This document shows positions 16,301 to 23,055 of a stretch of DNA of 50,207 nucleotides, one piece after another; the first letter of the stretch is position 1, and every line of letters begins with the position of its first letter. A model generated the notes under the pieces. It was given only the letters and a program-made list of their open reading frames with translations. It did not search any database and had not been told where the DNA came from. The translations under genes and the position numbers were made by a program. The DNA is from Anaerolineae bacterium. GTDB lineage: Bacteria; Chloroflexota; Anaerolineae; Aggregatilineales; Phototrophicaceae. Where the stretch lies: contig JALHNB010000002.1 of the NCBI GenBank assembly GCA_022843745.1, positions 288,044 through 338,250 on the forward strand. Reading direction: 5' to 3'.

Positions 16301-19141
16301 CCAATGCGGGTCGAAGAGCATACTGCTCAACTTGACTCGATCAAAGGACGTGAATATCAAGATCAGTTTCGAGATGGCAGGATTAATGTTTTAAGTTGTT
16401 CAACCACCTTCGAAATGGGAATTGACCTGGGGGACTTACAGGCAGTGGTTATGAGTAATGTGCCTCCCACTGTCGCTAATTATCGTCAGCGTGCAGGACG
16501 AGCGGGACGACGAGCCAGTGGGATAGCCTTTATATTGACCTGGGCTTCTGAGCGACCACATGATCAGACGTATTTCCGCGAACCAAGTGAAATTATCCGC
16601 GGACATATGCCAGTTCCACACATTGCGCTTGAGAATCCATTTATCTTGAAGCGTCATGTAAACGCAATCTTGATAAGTGCTTATTTACGTTACCGTTTGG
16701 AAGCAGGCCATACAAATCTCTCAAAAGTCGGAGATTTCTTTGACGCACAATCCTCACAACAACCTCACTACAGTGGAATTGAGAATTGGTTGGAGCTACG
16801 CTCAGACTACATTCGGCAGTTATTATCACAATTTGCTCAAGCCATTAACCAAGAGATGGACATCAATGAATGGTTAACAGGTTTTTGGGGCGATATGCAG
16901 CGTGTCAAGAATGATGACTACGATAAGGTTGCCAATTACTATCGACAAGAGCGCATTTCGGCTTCACATGTGAGCGCAACTTCGAATCAGGCGAGTGAAC
17001 AGCATGACGCAAGTCAAGACATTCAACGTTATATACAACTTCTGGAGCGTCTGAATAAGGAGACCTTAATCAACTACCTTAGTGATAAAGGTGTTTTGCC
17101 ATCGTATTCGTTCCCCCTCTACACAGTAGAGCTTATTCTGCCGCCAAAGAAAGATACTGAACACCTTCGTTTACAACGTGACTTACGGCAGGCGATTCGA
17201 GAATATGCACCTGGCTCAGAAGTAGTGGCTGATAAGCGAATTTGGCGAAGTGATGGGTTAATTTTCTATCGGGATACGCCCGTAATGCGAGAATATCGTA
17301 TCTGTGAACATTGCAATCATCTTCGCATCACGCTAGAAGGAATGTCCTTTGTAAACGATCAAGTAGAATGCCCAATTTGTCGGCAGCCACCAAGTAAGAA
17401 ACGCGCAAAAGCATTCAAATTTGTGACTCCTGACGGATTTCGAGCAGATTATCACAGTGGGCAGGCAGCGCGCCAATTTGTAAATATTGAACCTTCAGCG
17501 ATGCGTTCCGCATTAATCCCGCCTCAGATTCAGGAAGAGTTTCGTGTGGGGAATTTAGTTCGATACGCTTACGATCACGATGGTCAGTTATTGTACGTCA
17601 ACGAAGGAGAGTCAAGTTTCCGTTTCAAGATCTGTATGGTTTGTGGCAAACGTATCAAGAACAAGGATGGTAAATGTACAGGACGTTTTCGGGGAGAAAA
17701 GTGTCCGGGTGGACATCTTGAAGAAGTGGCATTAGGGCATGTCCAGAAAACAGACACGCTCCATTTGAGCTTTGAATCCACCGCCCATTTCTCTGTTCCC
17801 GCTGCTGACAACCAATCTTTTTGGCTGTCATTGATGTATGCATTATTGCAGGGCGCAAGCCGTGCTTTGCAGATAGAGCGTAGAGACATTGATGGAGTGT
17901 TATTGCCTAGAAGTCGCGGAACACAAACCTGGGAACAGACTATCGTGTTGTATGACAATGTTCCTGGAGGAGCTGGTCATGTTAAACGCATTCATGACCA
18001 TTTTGCTGAGGTCGTTCAAGAAGCCTTGAGAATCGTCAACTGCCTCGACTGCGCTCCAGAAACAAGCTGCTATCACTGTTTACGAGATTACAGTAATCAA
18101 CTTTACCATCATTTACTCAAGAGGGGTGATGTAGTACGTTTCTTGGAAACTATACACAAAGATTTAACGCCCTTCACCCAGTTGGATACTGTTGGTGAGG
18201 GATTTGTAATTGCTATGAATCCGCCATATTGGCTTATGCAGCAGGTAATTGCAACCCACTCCCTTATTTCATTGGCGGTTGACAGGTTAACCTTGGATCA
18301 ACCTGTTTCTTCAGGACAGACCTGGATTGATGTAATTGGAGATCTGGTAAGGCGCGGGATAGAAGTGAATCTGTTTGTACGCGAGTTAGGAAAAGATACT
18401 CCTGACGATCTGAGTATGAACCTTCAGTTACAAGTTCTGATGGATCGTGGTTTAAATCTCTGGCAAATAGAGAATTTGCCTACTTGGCAGGTAATCATAG
18501 ATGAAAAGCTACCAGAGCAACGAGCAATTCGTGTTCCATCAGGTTCACCATTTGTGTTGGCTACTGTATTAGGGGATGGTAAATTGCTATCTACCATTCA
18601 TCCAGATGGAGTAGCTAGCGCTGCTTTAGCATTTCACAAGATACCTAATCACCAAATAAAACGTGATTGGTTAAATCCACCGAAGGATACATCAGTCATC
18701 ACTGTCCAACCGCAGATACATCGCAACTATATTGAAAGGGATTTCTTTGCTGCCGTTTTTTCAAAACCAGTGGTTAGTCTACACGTAAATGATCCTTATC
18801 TGCTAACCAATGAGCAAATTGTCAATAGATTGGGTGCCTACATTAGGCTTGCTAGCGAACAAGGTAATCTCAAAAGAGTTGTGGTGGTTACTAAACGTGC
18901 GGGAGAAGCGGGCATACAAGGGGATCGAGCCGAGCAAGATCGCGCAAAACAGACTCTTATCAAACAATTCTCAAATGTAGAAGTCACCTTCAAGTATGAT
19001 CGCCCCGAACATGATCGGTACATAATTTTATATCGTGAAGACAAGAGTCGGGCACGAATATTAATCGGTAGAGGGTTGGATTTTATAAAACCGAATGGAG
19101 ATGTGCTGCCCACTTTCATTGTGGTGCAGGATCCATTTTAA
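13310..19141 (+). CDS. giant DUF1998 superfamily 2 helicase with C-terminal PLD-like domain (DruE-like)
   Basis: The 1943-residue protein has a helicase core: Walker A GTGSGKT at 119-125, DEAH at 247-250, SATLTT after it, and motif VI YRQRAGRAGRR at 1058-1068. At least six cysteine clusters (about 470-520, 585-640, 950-970, 1334-1357, 1442-1465) look like zinc ribbons. DUF1998 occupies about 1545-1610 with LYDNVPGGAGH and CLDCAPETSCYHC. The last 110 residues contain HDRYI and an IGRGLDFI motif, resembling the PLD-like C-terminal domain of MITD1 (MIT_C). Helicase plus DUF1998 at this size is the hallmark of Druantia DruE. In DISARM the same functions are split between DrmA, DrmB and the PLD protein DrmC. 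The likely role is ATP-driven engagement of foreign DNA, with the tail as a possible effector. It is the last gene of the operon. Confidence 0.85.
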   Translation: MNPVELTYNLQNALINYLTTTFNVNRDGSEAELASAIEAGFRIPGALFNGPHLEIAPPYKLGETLEKLVEEKVLSPKLLKLDCFKERKPIPIDVPLYAHQERAIRNLCVENRSTVISSGTGSGKTECFLIPILNDLLIDPTPGVRALLIYPMNALVNDQLDRLRGLLKGTSITFGRYTSELAETRKQALETNRNPLPNEVIAREEIRSGEKLPQILITNYAMLEYLLLRPEDSRLFQSGKWRFIILDEAHTYMGAQGIEVSFLLRRLKHRLNRQSGDTLCIATSATLTTDDANKAAEFAQHLFDESFSPNDVIFGESDNEYAASGEVQEELSVEAYVNPGFNELLSMLRSEKPLDTDVLALKLVELRLLRDSDLQVTDTYSGKPLQFLWHILSQNPRLKRLREWMLERADNPATLEEAAAEIFPDLDEDARLQAIYHLTELGFLTREAPDKHSLLPARYHLFARPPQGVWVCLNANCSGRQSSSQEYWSRLFSTRRDTCDACGCAVYPLYICRACGQAYVQMVKLEREYLSEATAFMGDIEKNYFTWKPLHQKDELFEDSDEFEPIPDDSRQTPSSNLHEKFTLCLNCRHRQDHCKCNQPSFVVLYQMREEEKTKKGQKTFAKFVPITHMNQCCRCHSSALKDTEIVTPISLAGMTPLSLLTNELYRRLPPSPRSEMSNVPGNGRKLLTFYDSRQGAARFAAFLQDIVNQQTYRHIMPQAVEELQKRKSYFPDLEMLAKRCMELGVENEVFHNDAYDIRRGARLTQSERERLTTSMSTQLLAEFTTQRRDRNSLENLGLIAVEYFESDETPDFGILANQIGFSESQTRMLVEYLLDDLRKEKVVMLPEGVEADNPIFGRNKFSPRVVRGKAHEHEVAWIGETERHNRRLKVRAILQHYKMPADDKTIEQVLGALWDWLTQSDILEGNPTDGYQIAHQRLFFHIDAQWYRCQKCQRLSYRGDSLPCSNISCLGELIPIEIASLQENNFYYQALNQPLIPMRVEEHTAQLDSIKGREYQDQFRDGRINVLSCSTTFEMGIDLGDLQAVVMSNVPPTVANYRQRAGRAGRRASGIAFILTWASERPHDQTYFREPSEIIRGHMPVPHIALENPFILKRHVNAILISAYLRYRLEAGHTNLSKVGDFFDAQSSQQPHYSGIENWLELRSDYIRQLLSQFAQAINQEMDINEWLTGFWGDMQRVKNDDYDKVANYYRQERISASHVSATSNQASEQHDASQDIQRYIQLLERLNKETLINYLSDKGVLPSYSFPLYTVELILPPKKDTEHLRLQRDLRQAIREYAPGSEVVADKRIWRSDGLIFYRDTPVMREYRICEHCNHLRITLEGMSFVNDQVECPICRQPPSKKRAKAFKFVTPDGFRADYHSGQAARQFVNIEPSAMRSALIPPQIQEEFRVGNLVRYAYDHDGQLLYVNEGESSFRFKICMVCGKRIKNKDGKCTGRFRGEKCPGGHLEEVALGHVQKTDTLHLSFESTAHFSVPAADNQSFWLSLMYALLQGASRALQIERRDIDGVLLPRSRGTQTWEQTIVLYDNVPGGAGHVKRIHDHFAEVVQEALRIVNCLDCAPETSCYHCLRDYSNQLYHHLLKRGDVVRFLETIHKDLTPFTQLDTVGEGFVIAMNPPYWLMQQVIATHSLISLAVDRLTLDQPVSSGQTWIDVIGDLVRRGIEVNLFVRELGKDTPDDLSMNLQLQVLMDRGLNLWQIENLPTWQVIIDEKLPEQRAIRVPSGSPFVLATVLGDGKLLSTIHPDGVASAALAFHKIPNHQIKRDWLNPPKDTSVITVQPQIHRNYIERDFFAAVFSKPVVSLHVNDPYLLTNEQIVNRLGAYIRLASEQGNLKRVVVVTKRAGEAGIQGDRAEQDRAKQTLIKQFSNVEVTFKYDRPEHDRYIILYREDKSRARILIGRGLDFIKPNGDVLPTFIVVQDPF

Positions 19142-19373
19142 CGTTTTATGACATCTCGCTTAGGAAAGATTGATTCTGATGAACCCTGCAAATCGGCGCA
19201 TTTGGAGTGATTCGCCGTTATTTTGAAGAGGACAAGTCTCTTATCCACATTGCAGCTGATTTCTTTATCATTCGAGGCTAACCTTATTTGCAGTGCAGAA
19301 TGTGGCAAACAAATGCGGGTTTTGGTCGGCATTGAAGAACCTGGTGAGTTACGTGCCCGAAAATGATGGTCGA
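19142..19373. other. gap between the converging defence operons with possible gene remnant
   Basis: No convincing terminator hairpin was found in these 232 bases. On the + strand two short open stretches read like real protein: one ending GVIRRYFEEDKSLIHIAADF...stop, the other containing ECGKQMRVLVGIEEPGELR. They are in different frames and lack starts, so they may be the debris of a deleted gene. A - strand ORF over the same bases has no ribosome site and no recognisable motif. Confidence 0.3.
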
Positions 19374-20042
19374 TCAATAAAGTTCAATCATTTTTGTGAT
19401 TGTTTCAAGGGTTAATTGCATTGTCTTTAGCTGAATGAGTTTCTTTCTTGTTTTCTTTGCTTTTGCATTATCATTAGTCAAGAGACGAATCTCAGCCTCT
19501 ACTGAGATAATTTCAGCTTGAAAGTATGATTCCAATGCAGCCAAATTTTCATGTAGTTGTATGCGTCGGGATCTAATCTTTTTCATTGCCGGACGATTAA
19601 GTAATAGGACACGAATCATATAATTGGCAGGCGGCTTCAGGGATTTCAGGGTTCCGTCAAAAATAATTTCAAAATATTCTAGTCTATTATCTAAAAATGG
19701 ATCAATGTAACCGACATTACCATCAATTGATCCACCATGTGGTTGTCCATATGCGGGCCAATCATCTGCTTTTTTATTGTTGCAAACAGGGCAACAGAGA
19801 ACTAAGTTGTTAGGATCACTTGAAAGAGTTTTGTATAGAGACTGGGGGCGAAAATGATCTAGAGTCATCCTTTGATCACGGGTTTCAGGATGATAGGACA
19901 TTTCTATTTCATGGATATCACAGTAAACACATCTATATTGCGAATCTTCTCGAATTTCGTTGCGATATTTATTGTATGATTTTTTGCGTGGATAATTGTT
20001 TCTTCTTTTGAGTTGAGGAAAGAAAACCAAGTGTGAGGGCAT
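19374..20042 (-). CDS. HNH endonuclease, candidate effector of the kinase-receiver system
   Basis: This 222-residue protein has a complete HNH nuclease signature: C38-x2-C41, then L-D62-H63-FRPQS, N79, and C84-x2-C87 with CNNKK after it. The two Cys pairs would bind the structural zinc, and Asp62-His63 is the catalytic pair. The C-terminal 80 residues are helical and Lys/Glu-rich. It is the last gene of the four-gene leftward operon, 7 bases after the receiver gene. The likely function is DNA cleavage. Because it follows a kinase-like and a receiver gene with no transcription factor, I infer that its activity or access to DNA is controlled by the phosphorelay. It is not the PtuB partner of Septu, because no PtuA-type ATPase is adjacent. 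Confidence 0.82.
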   Translation of the reverse strand: MPSHLVFFPQLKRRNNYPRKKSYNKYRNEIREDSQYRCVYCDIHEIEMSYHPETRDQRMTLDHFRPQSLYKTLSSDPNNLVLCCPVCNNKKADDWPAYGQPHGGSIDGNVGYIDPFLDNRLEYFEIIFDGTLKSLKPPANYMIRVLLLNRPAMKKIRSRRIQLHENLAALESYFQAEIISVEAEIRLLTNDNAKAKKTRKKLIQLKTMQLTLETITKMIELY

Positions 20043-20049
20043 ATTTTAT

Positions 20050-20724
20050 TCAATCCTCATCTTCATCATTTAGGGTTTGTACCATTGCTTTCAACTCCTG
20101 CAATTGCTGCAAAATTTCGTCCATTCGATCTGGTTTAGTCTCTTGTAGATGCTCGTGAGCTAATGTTGAAGCAGCTCGAGAAAACTCTAGACGATCTAAC
20201 TCTTCTTGTTCTTCGCTTGAAAGTTCTTCTTTAAAGCTTTTTTTAAGTAAGTCTCTAAATCGTGTTTCTCTTTCTCCGTAAATCTTTTGATGAACATTTA
20301 TGCGTCGCAAAATTCTACTGATTATAGCCTTGCGTTTTTCATTAGTGGACAAACTGCTTTTGCTAATAATATCTTCGACGCTCCACTCGCCTTCACTATA
20401 CTCATCCATAGACGGATAATTTGTCAGTATATATATCGGAATAATTTCATCTACGGTTCGGAGGTATTGAGCCAATTCAATGCCTGTATGATCCACCCCT
20501 CCTTTATCTTCAAGTTTCTGATCAATCAAAATCGCTGCCGTTCTAGCATCTTCAAGCAGTTCTAAATAATCTTCTTTATGAGGTTTTGCAAATACATCCA
20601 CAATAGTTACACCATCGTGTTCGATAACAGCATCTAGCCCGCGCTCAAGTTGGCGGTGATACCTGTCCAATTGCGATTTGTCATTATCTATAAACCAGAT
20701 TACTTTATCCTCTTGCTCTGGCAT
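20050..20724 (-). CDS. stand-alone response-regulator receiver protein
   Basis: A 224-residue protein has a receiver-like fold over residues 1-130: acidic pair IDNDK (Asp13, Asp15), an ILIDQK strand with Asp68 as the expected phosphoacceptor, ILTNYP with Thr101, and ISKSS with Lys122. All five conserved receiver positions are filled, so phosphorylation is plausible. There is no helix-turn-helix output domain. The remainder is a charged helical region with a Glu-rich segment and a final predicted coiled coil (DEILQQLQELKAMVQ). It lies 12 bases after the kinase-like gene and 7 before the HNH gene. I infer that it carries a signal from the GHKL protein to the nuclease through protein contact. 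The start is ATG at 20724. Confidence 0.75.
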   Translation of the reverse strand: MPEQEDKVIWFIDNDKSQLDRYHRQLERGLDAVIEHDGVTIVDVFAKPHKEDYLELLEDARTAAILIDQKLEDKGGVDHTGIELAQYLRTVDEIIPIYILTNYPSMDEYSEGEWSVEDIISKSSLSTNEKRKAIISRILRRINVHQKIYGERETRFRDLLKKSFKEELSSEEQEELDRLEFSRAASTLAHEHLQETKPDRMDEILQQLQELKAMVQTLNDEDED

Positions 20725-20736
20725 ATTTTAGACATC

Positions 20737-23055
20737 CTATCTCTTAGCTTGTTTGGAAAGGATCAGGGGTATTTCGATTGTAAATTCTGCTCCTCCAAGT
20801 TCTGACTGCGATTTTACATTAATGTTGCCTTTATAAGATTCAACCACGAAATTTTGAACAATTGCTAGTCCCATGCCTGTGCCAATAACATCACCTTTTT
20901 GATTACGTTTGGTTGAGAATCCAGGCTCAAAAATCCGTTCTATTTCATAGTTTGACATGCCACAACCACTGTCCGAAAACTGAATACATATGGTCTCATC
21001 AGTTTGATATCCTATAACACGTATCCGACGCTCACGGTTGGGAATTCGCACATTATCTATTGCCCATTTTGCATTTGTAATGAGATTTATAAATATACTT
21101 TCCCAATCAATTTGAAAGACGCTCACCTTAGGTAAAGTTGATGGAAAATCCATTTCGACATCTATATTGTATATTCTTGTCAGATCCAATGCTTTAAAAA
21201 CATCGCGGGCTACTTGTTCCAAGCTCAACTCCCGACGTTTACGTTTATCGCGTTGGACACTAGCTAAGGTAAAGGACGCAAAAGTATTAATTCTTTGAGC
21301 AGATTGATCAATAGACTCTATATCTCTCAATAAAGCGTGATGCGTCTCCTGATACAAGATTGGGAACAACTCTAGTATATCGTGCTGTAATAGATCAATA
21401 CTAGTTACCACTTCATTTGCATAACCGACTGTCTCATGCCCAAATGCAGCAGCAAGAATACCTAAGGATGCTAAATTTCCCAGAGTATTTTTTTGTTCCT
21501 CATAATCTTGCTCTTGCTGCTCTGACTCTCTTATCAATTGCTCTTGGGTTTTATCTGAATGTTCCGCTACTTCCTCTAATTGTTGAATAGACTGAGTAAG
21601 CTGCTTTTGAATATCAGCTAAATTGGGTGGATTACCTGTCTTTTCACCTTCTTCAATTCGCTTGAGAACCTGTCCCCAGGTTTCTTTGACTTGGGTTGTT
21701 GCTCCGATAACGGCTTTGGAGTTGTTTTGTGCTTGTTCGCGTGTATCGTCTATTTGCCGTCTTTTCTTTTGAGAGCGCTCATAATTCTGTCTCTCGGTTT
21801 CAAAGAACTCTACAGCATTCAAAACATATCTACGCAGATCATAATACGCAGGTCCCTCCACAATACCTTCGCGATTGGTTTGATCCAATAGGTCGTCATT
21901 GCTTTCTCGAGTAATGAAAGTTGCCCCGACTACTTGGTTATAAGCGACATTCCATTTCTTAGTCATATCCCCCACACCAGCAGGGTTGGCAATGCGTCGG
22001 GCATTGAGATTTAACCAGTCACCCTCTCCTGCACCTGAAGGATCACCGTATGGTTTCACCCTGAAATCATCACGATAGATACGGATGCCCTGGTTTGAGT
22101 TCAAAAATCTTTTCACCTGACCCGTTGTGAGATCCACATTAGTTCGATCAAAGAAATACATCTGGAACTTAACAGAACCACATCGAGGTCTATCTTCGAC
22201 TTGCCTATCCCTAATAGTCTCTGACCATAGCTGATTAAAGTAAAATTCCAAACCGTTAAATGAGTTCAATTGATGGTTAATCTGTCCATCCTCAGTGAGG
22301 CTTGAGATTAGCGTCCACTCAGCAGCATCTAGATATTGGCTTGAATCGATACGCCCATCATACTCTTTCCAATCGTGAACTCCTGTAATTAACCAAATGG
22401 CAAAATCATTTATGCCGCCAAATGGAGATACCAGTAAAGACAATTCTTCAAAGAGCTTTTCGATATCGCCCTTTGTCCAGCGATCCTTTAATTGATGAAG
22501 CTCAAGTCTTGTTCCATGCTTCAAATCTATATTTATATTATTCGTTGAATCTTCTGACTGTTTTGGTATTTTGTAGATGCTGTGTTTTATTGTTTCGAGT
22601 CGTTCAGTTGCTTTATCTTCGTATTTTGTCCAATCGATATCCACCTCAACCCCAAAATCCTCATTCTCGACGAATGTCATTACCTTTGTCTGTTGAGCTA
22701 AACGATCAAGCCCTAAACGACCGAGTCCCTTTTCGCCAACTAATACTCTACTTTTGTTCTGAGATGATTTGGTCATAACCTTATTGTTTGTGCCAATAAC
22801 CATCCAGTTGTCTTGAACTTGATTAAGCGTCATTCCGATCCCATCATCTTGGATAAGCAATGATGGTTGAAATCCTTCAAGGTCAATAAATCTGATTACA
22901 ACATTTTCTGCATCAGCGTCATAAGCATTTTTTACCAGCTCAAGGATCGCCACAATAGAACTTGAAATACTCTCTCTTCCCAGTTGCATGGCAACACGAG
23001 CACTTACTGAAAAAGATGCTTCCCCCAGAATTTCGCGTTCGTGAGATTCACTCAT
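20737..23055 (-). CDS. dual GHKL ATPase: MORC/Hsp90-like N-domain plus histidine-kinase-like C-domain
   Basis: This 772-residue protein contains two separate GHKL ATP-binding domains. The first shows ELVKNAYDADA (Glu39, Asn43, Asp46), DDGIGM (70-75) and GEKGLGRLG (107-115), as in Hsp90, MutL and MORC proteins. A long middle region follows, ending in a Gln/Glu-rich coiled coil at about 440-520. The second is kinase-like: a possible dimerisation helix with LAAAFGHETVGYANE, where His540 is the candidate phosphorylated residue, then NLITNAKWAI, FSDSGCGMS and GTGMGLAIV. No signal peptide or membrane segment is seen, so it is cytoplasmic. It overlaps the methyltransferase stop by four bases and precedes a receiver gene. 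Prokaryotic MORC-like ATPases are known near restriction-modification genes. A sensor clamp that phosphorylates the receiver is my inference. Confidence 0.8.
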   Translation of the reverse strand: MSESHEREILGEASFSVSARVAMQLGRESISSSIVAILELVKNAYDADAENVVIRFIDLEGFQPSLLIQDDGIGMTLNQVQDNWMVIGTNNKVMTKSSQNKSRVLVGEKGLGRLGLDRLAQQTKVMTFVENEDFGVEVDIDWTKYEDKATERLETIKHSIYKIPKQSEDSTNNINIDLKHGTRLELHQLKDRWTKGDIEKLFEELSLLVSPFGGINDFAIWLITGVHDWKEYDGRIDSSQYLDAAEWTLISSLTEDGQINHQLNSFNGLEFYFNQLWSETIRDRQVEDRPRCGSVKFQMYFFDRTNVDLTTGQVKRFLNSNQGIRIYRDDFRVKPYGDPSGAGEGDWLNLNARRIANPAGVGDMTKKWNVAYNQVVGATFITRESNDDLLDQTNREGIVEGPAYYDLRRYVLNAVEFFETERQNYERSQKKRRQIDDTREQAQNNSKAVIGATTQVKETWGQVLKRIEEGEKTGNPPNLADIQKQLTQSIQQLEEVAEHSDKTQEQLIRESEQQEQDYEEQKNTLGNLASLGILAAAFGHETVGYANEVVTSIDLLQHDILELFPILYQETHHALLRDIESIDQSAQRINTFASFTLASVQRDKRKRRELSLEQVARDVFKALDLTRIYNIDVEMDFPSTLPKVSVFQIDWESIFINLITNAKWAIDNVRIPNRERRIRVIGYQTDETICIQFSDSGCGMSNYEIERIFEPGFSTKRNQKGDVIGTGMGLAIVQNFVVESYKGNINVKSQSELGGAEFTIEIPLILSKQAKR

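Noticed and set aside
2001-19141. Operon A as BREX or DISARM
   Set aside because: No PglZ, BrxC or BrxL is present. The DISARM helicase and DUF1998 functions are on one chain and DrmC is not a separate gene. DruE-like is the better reading.
19138-19377. A 79-codon - strand ORF between the two defence operons
   Set aside because: No ribosome site and no motif, and it overlaps the end of the giant helicase gene.
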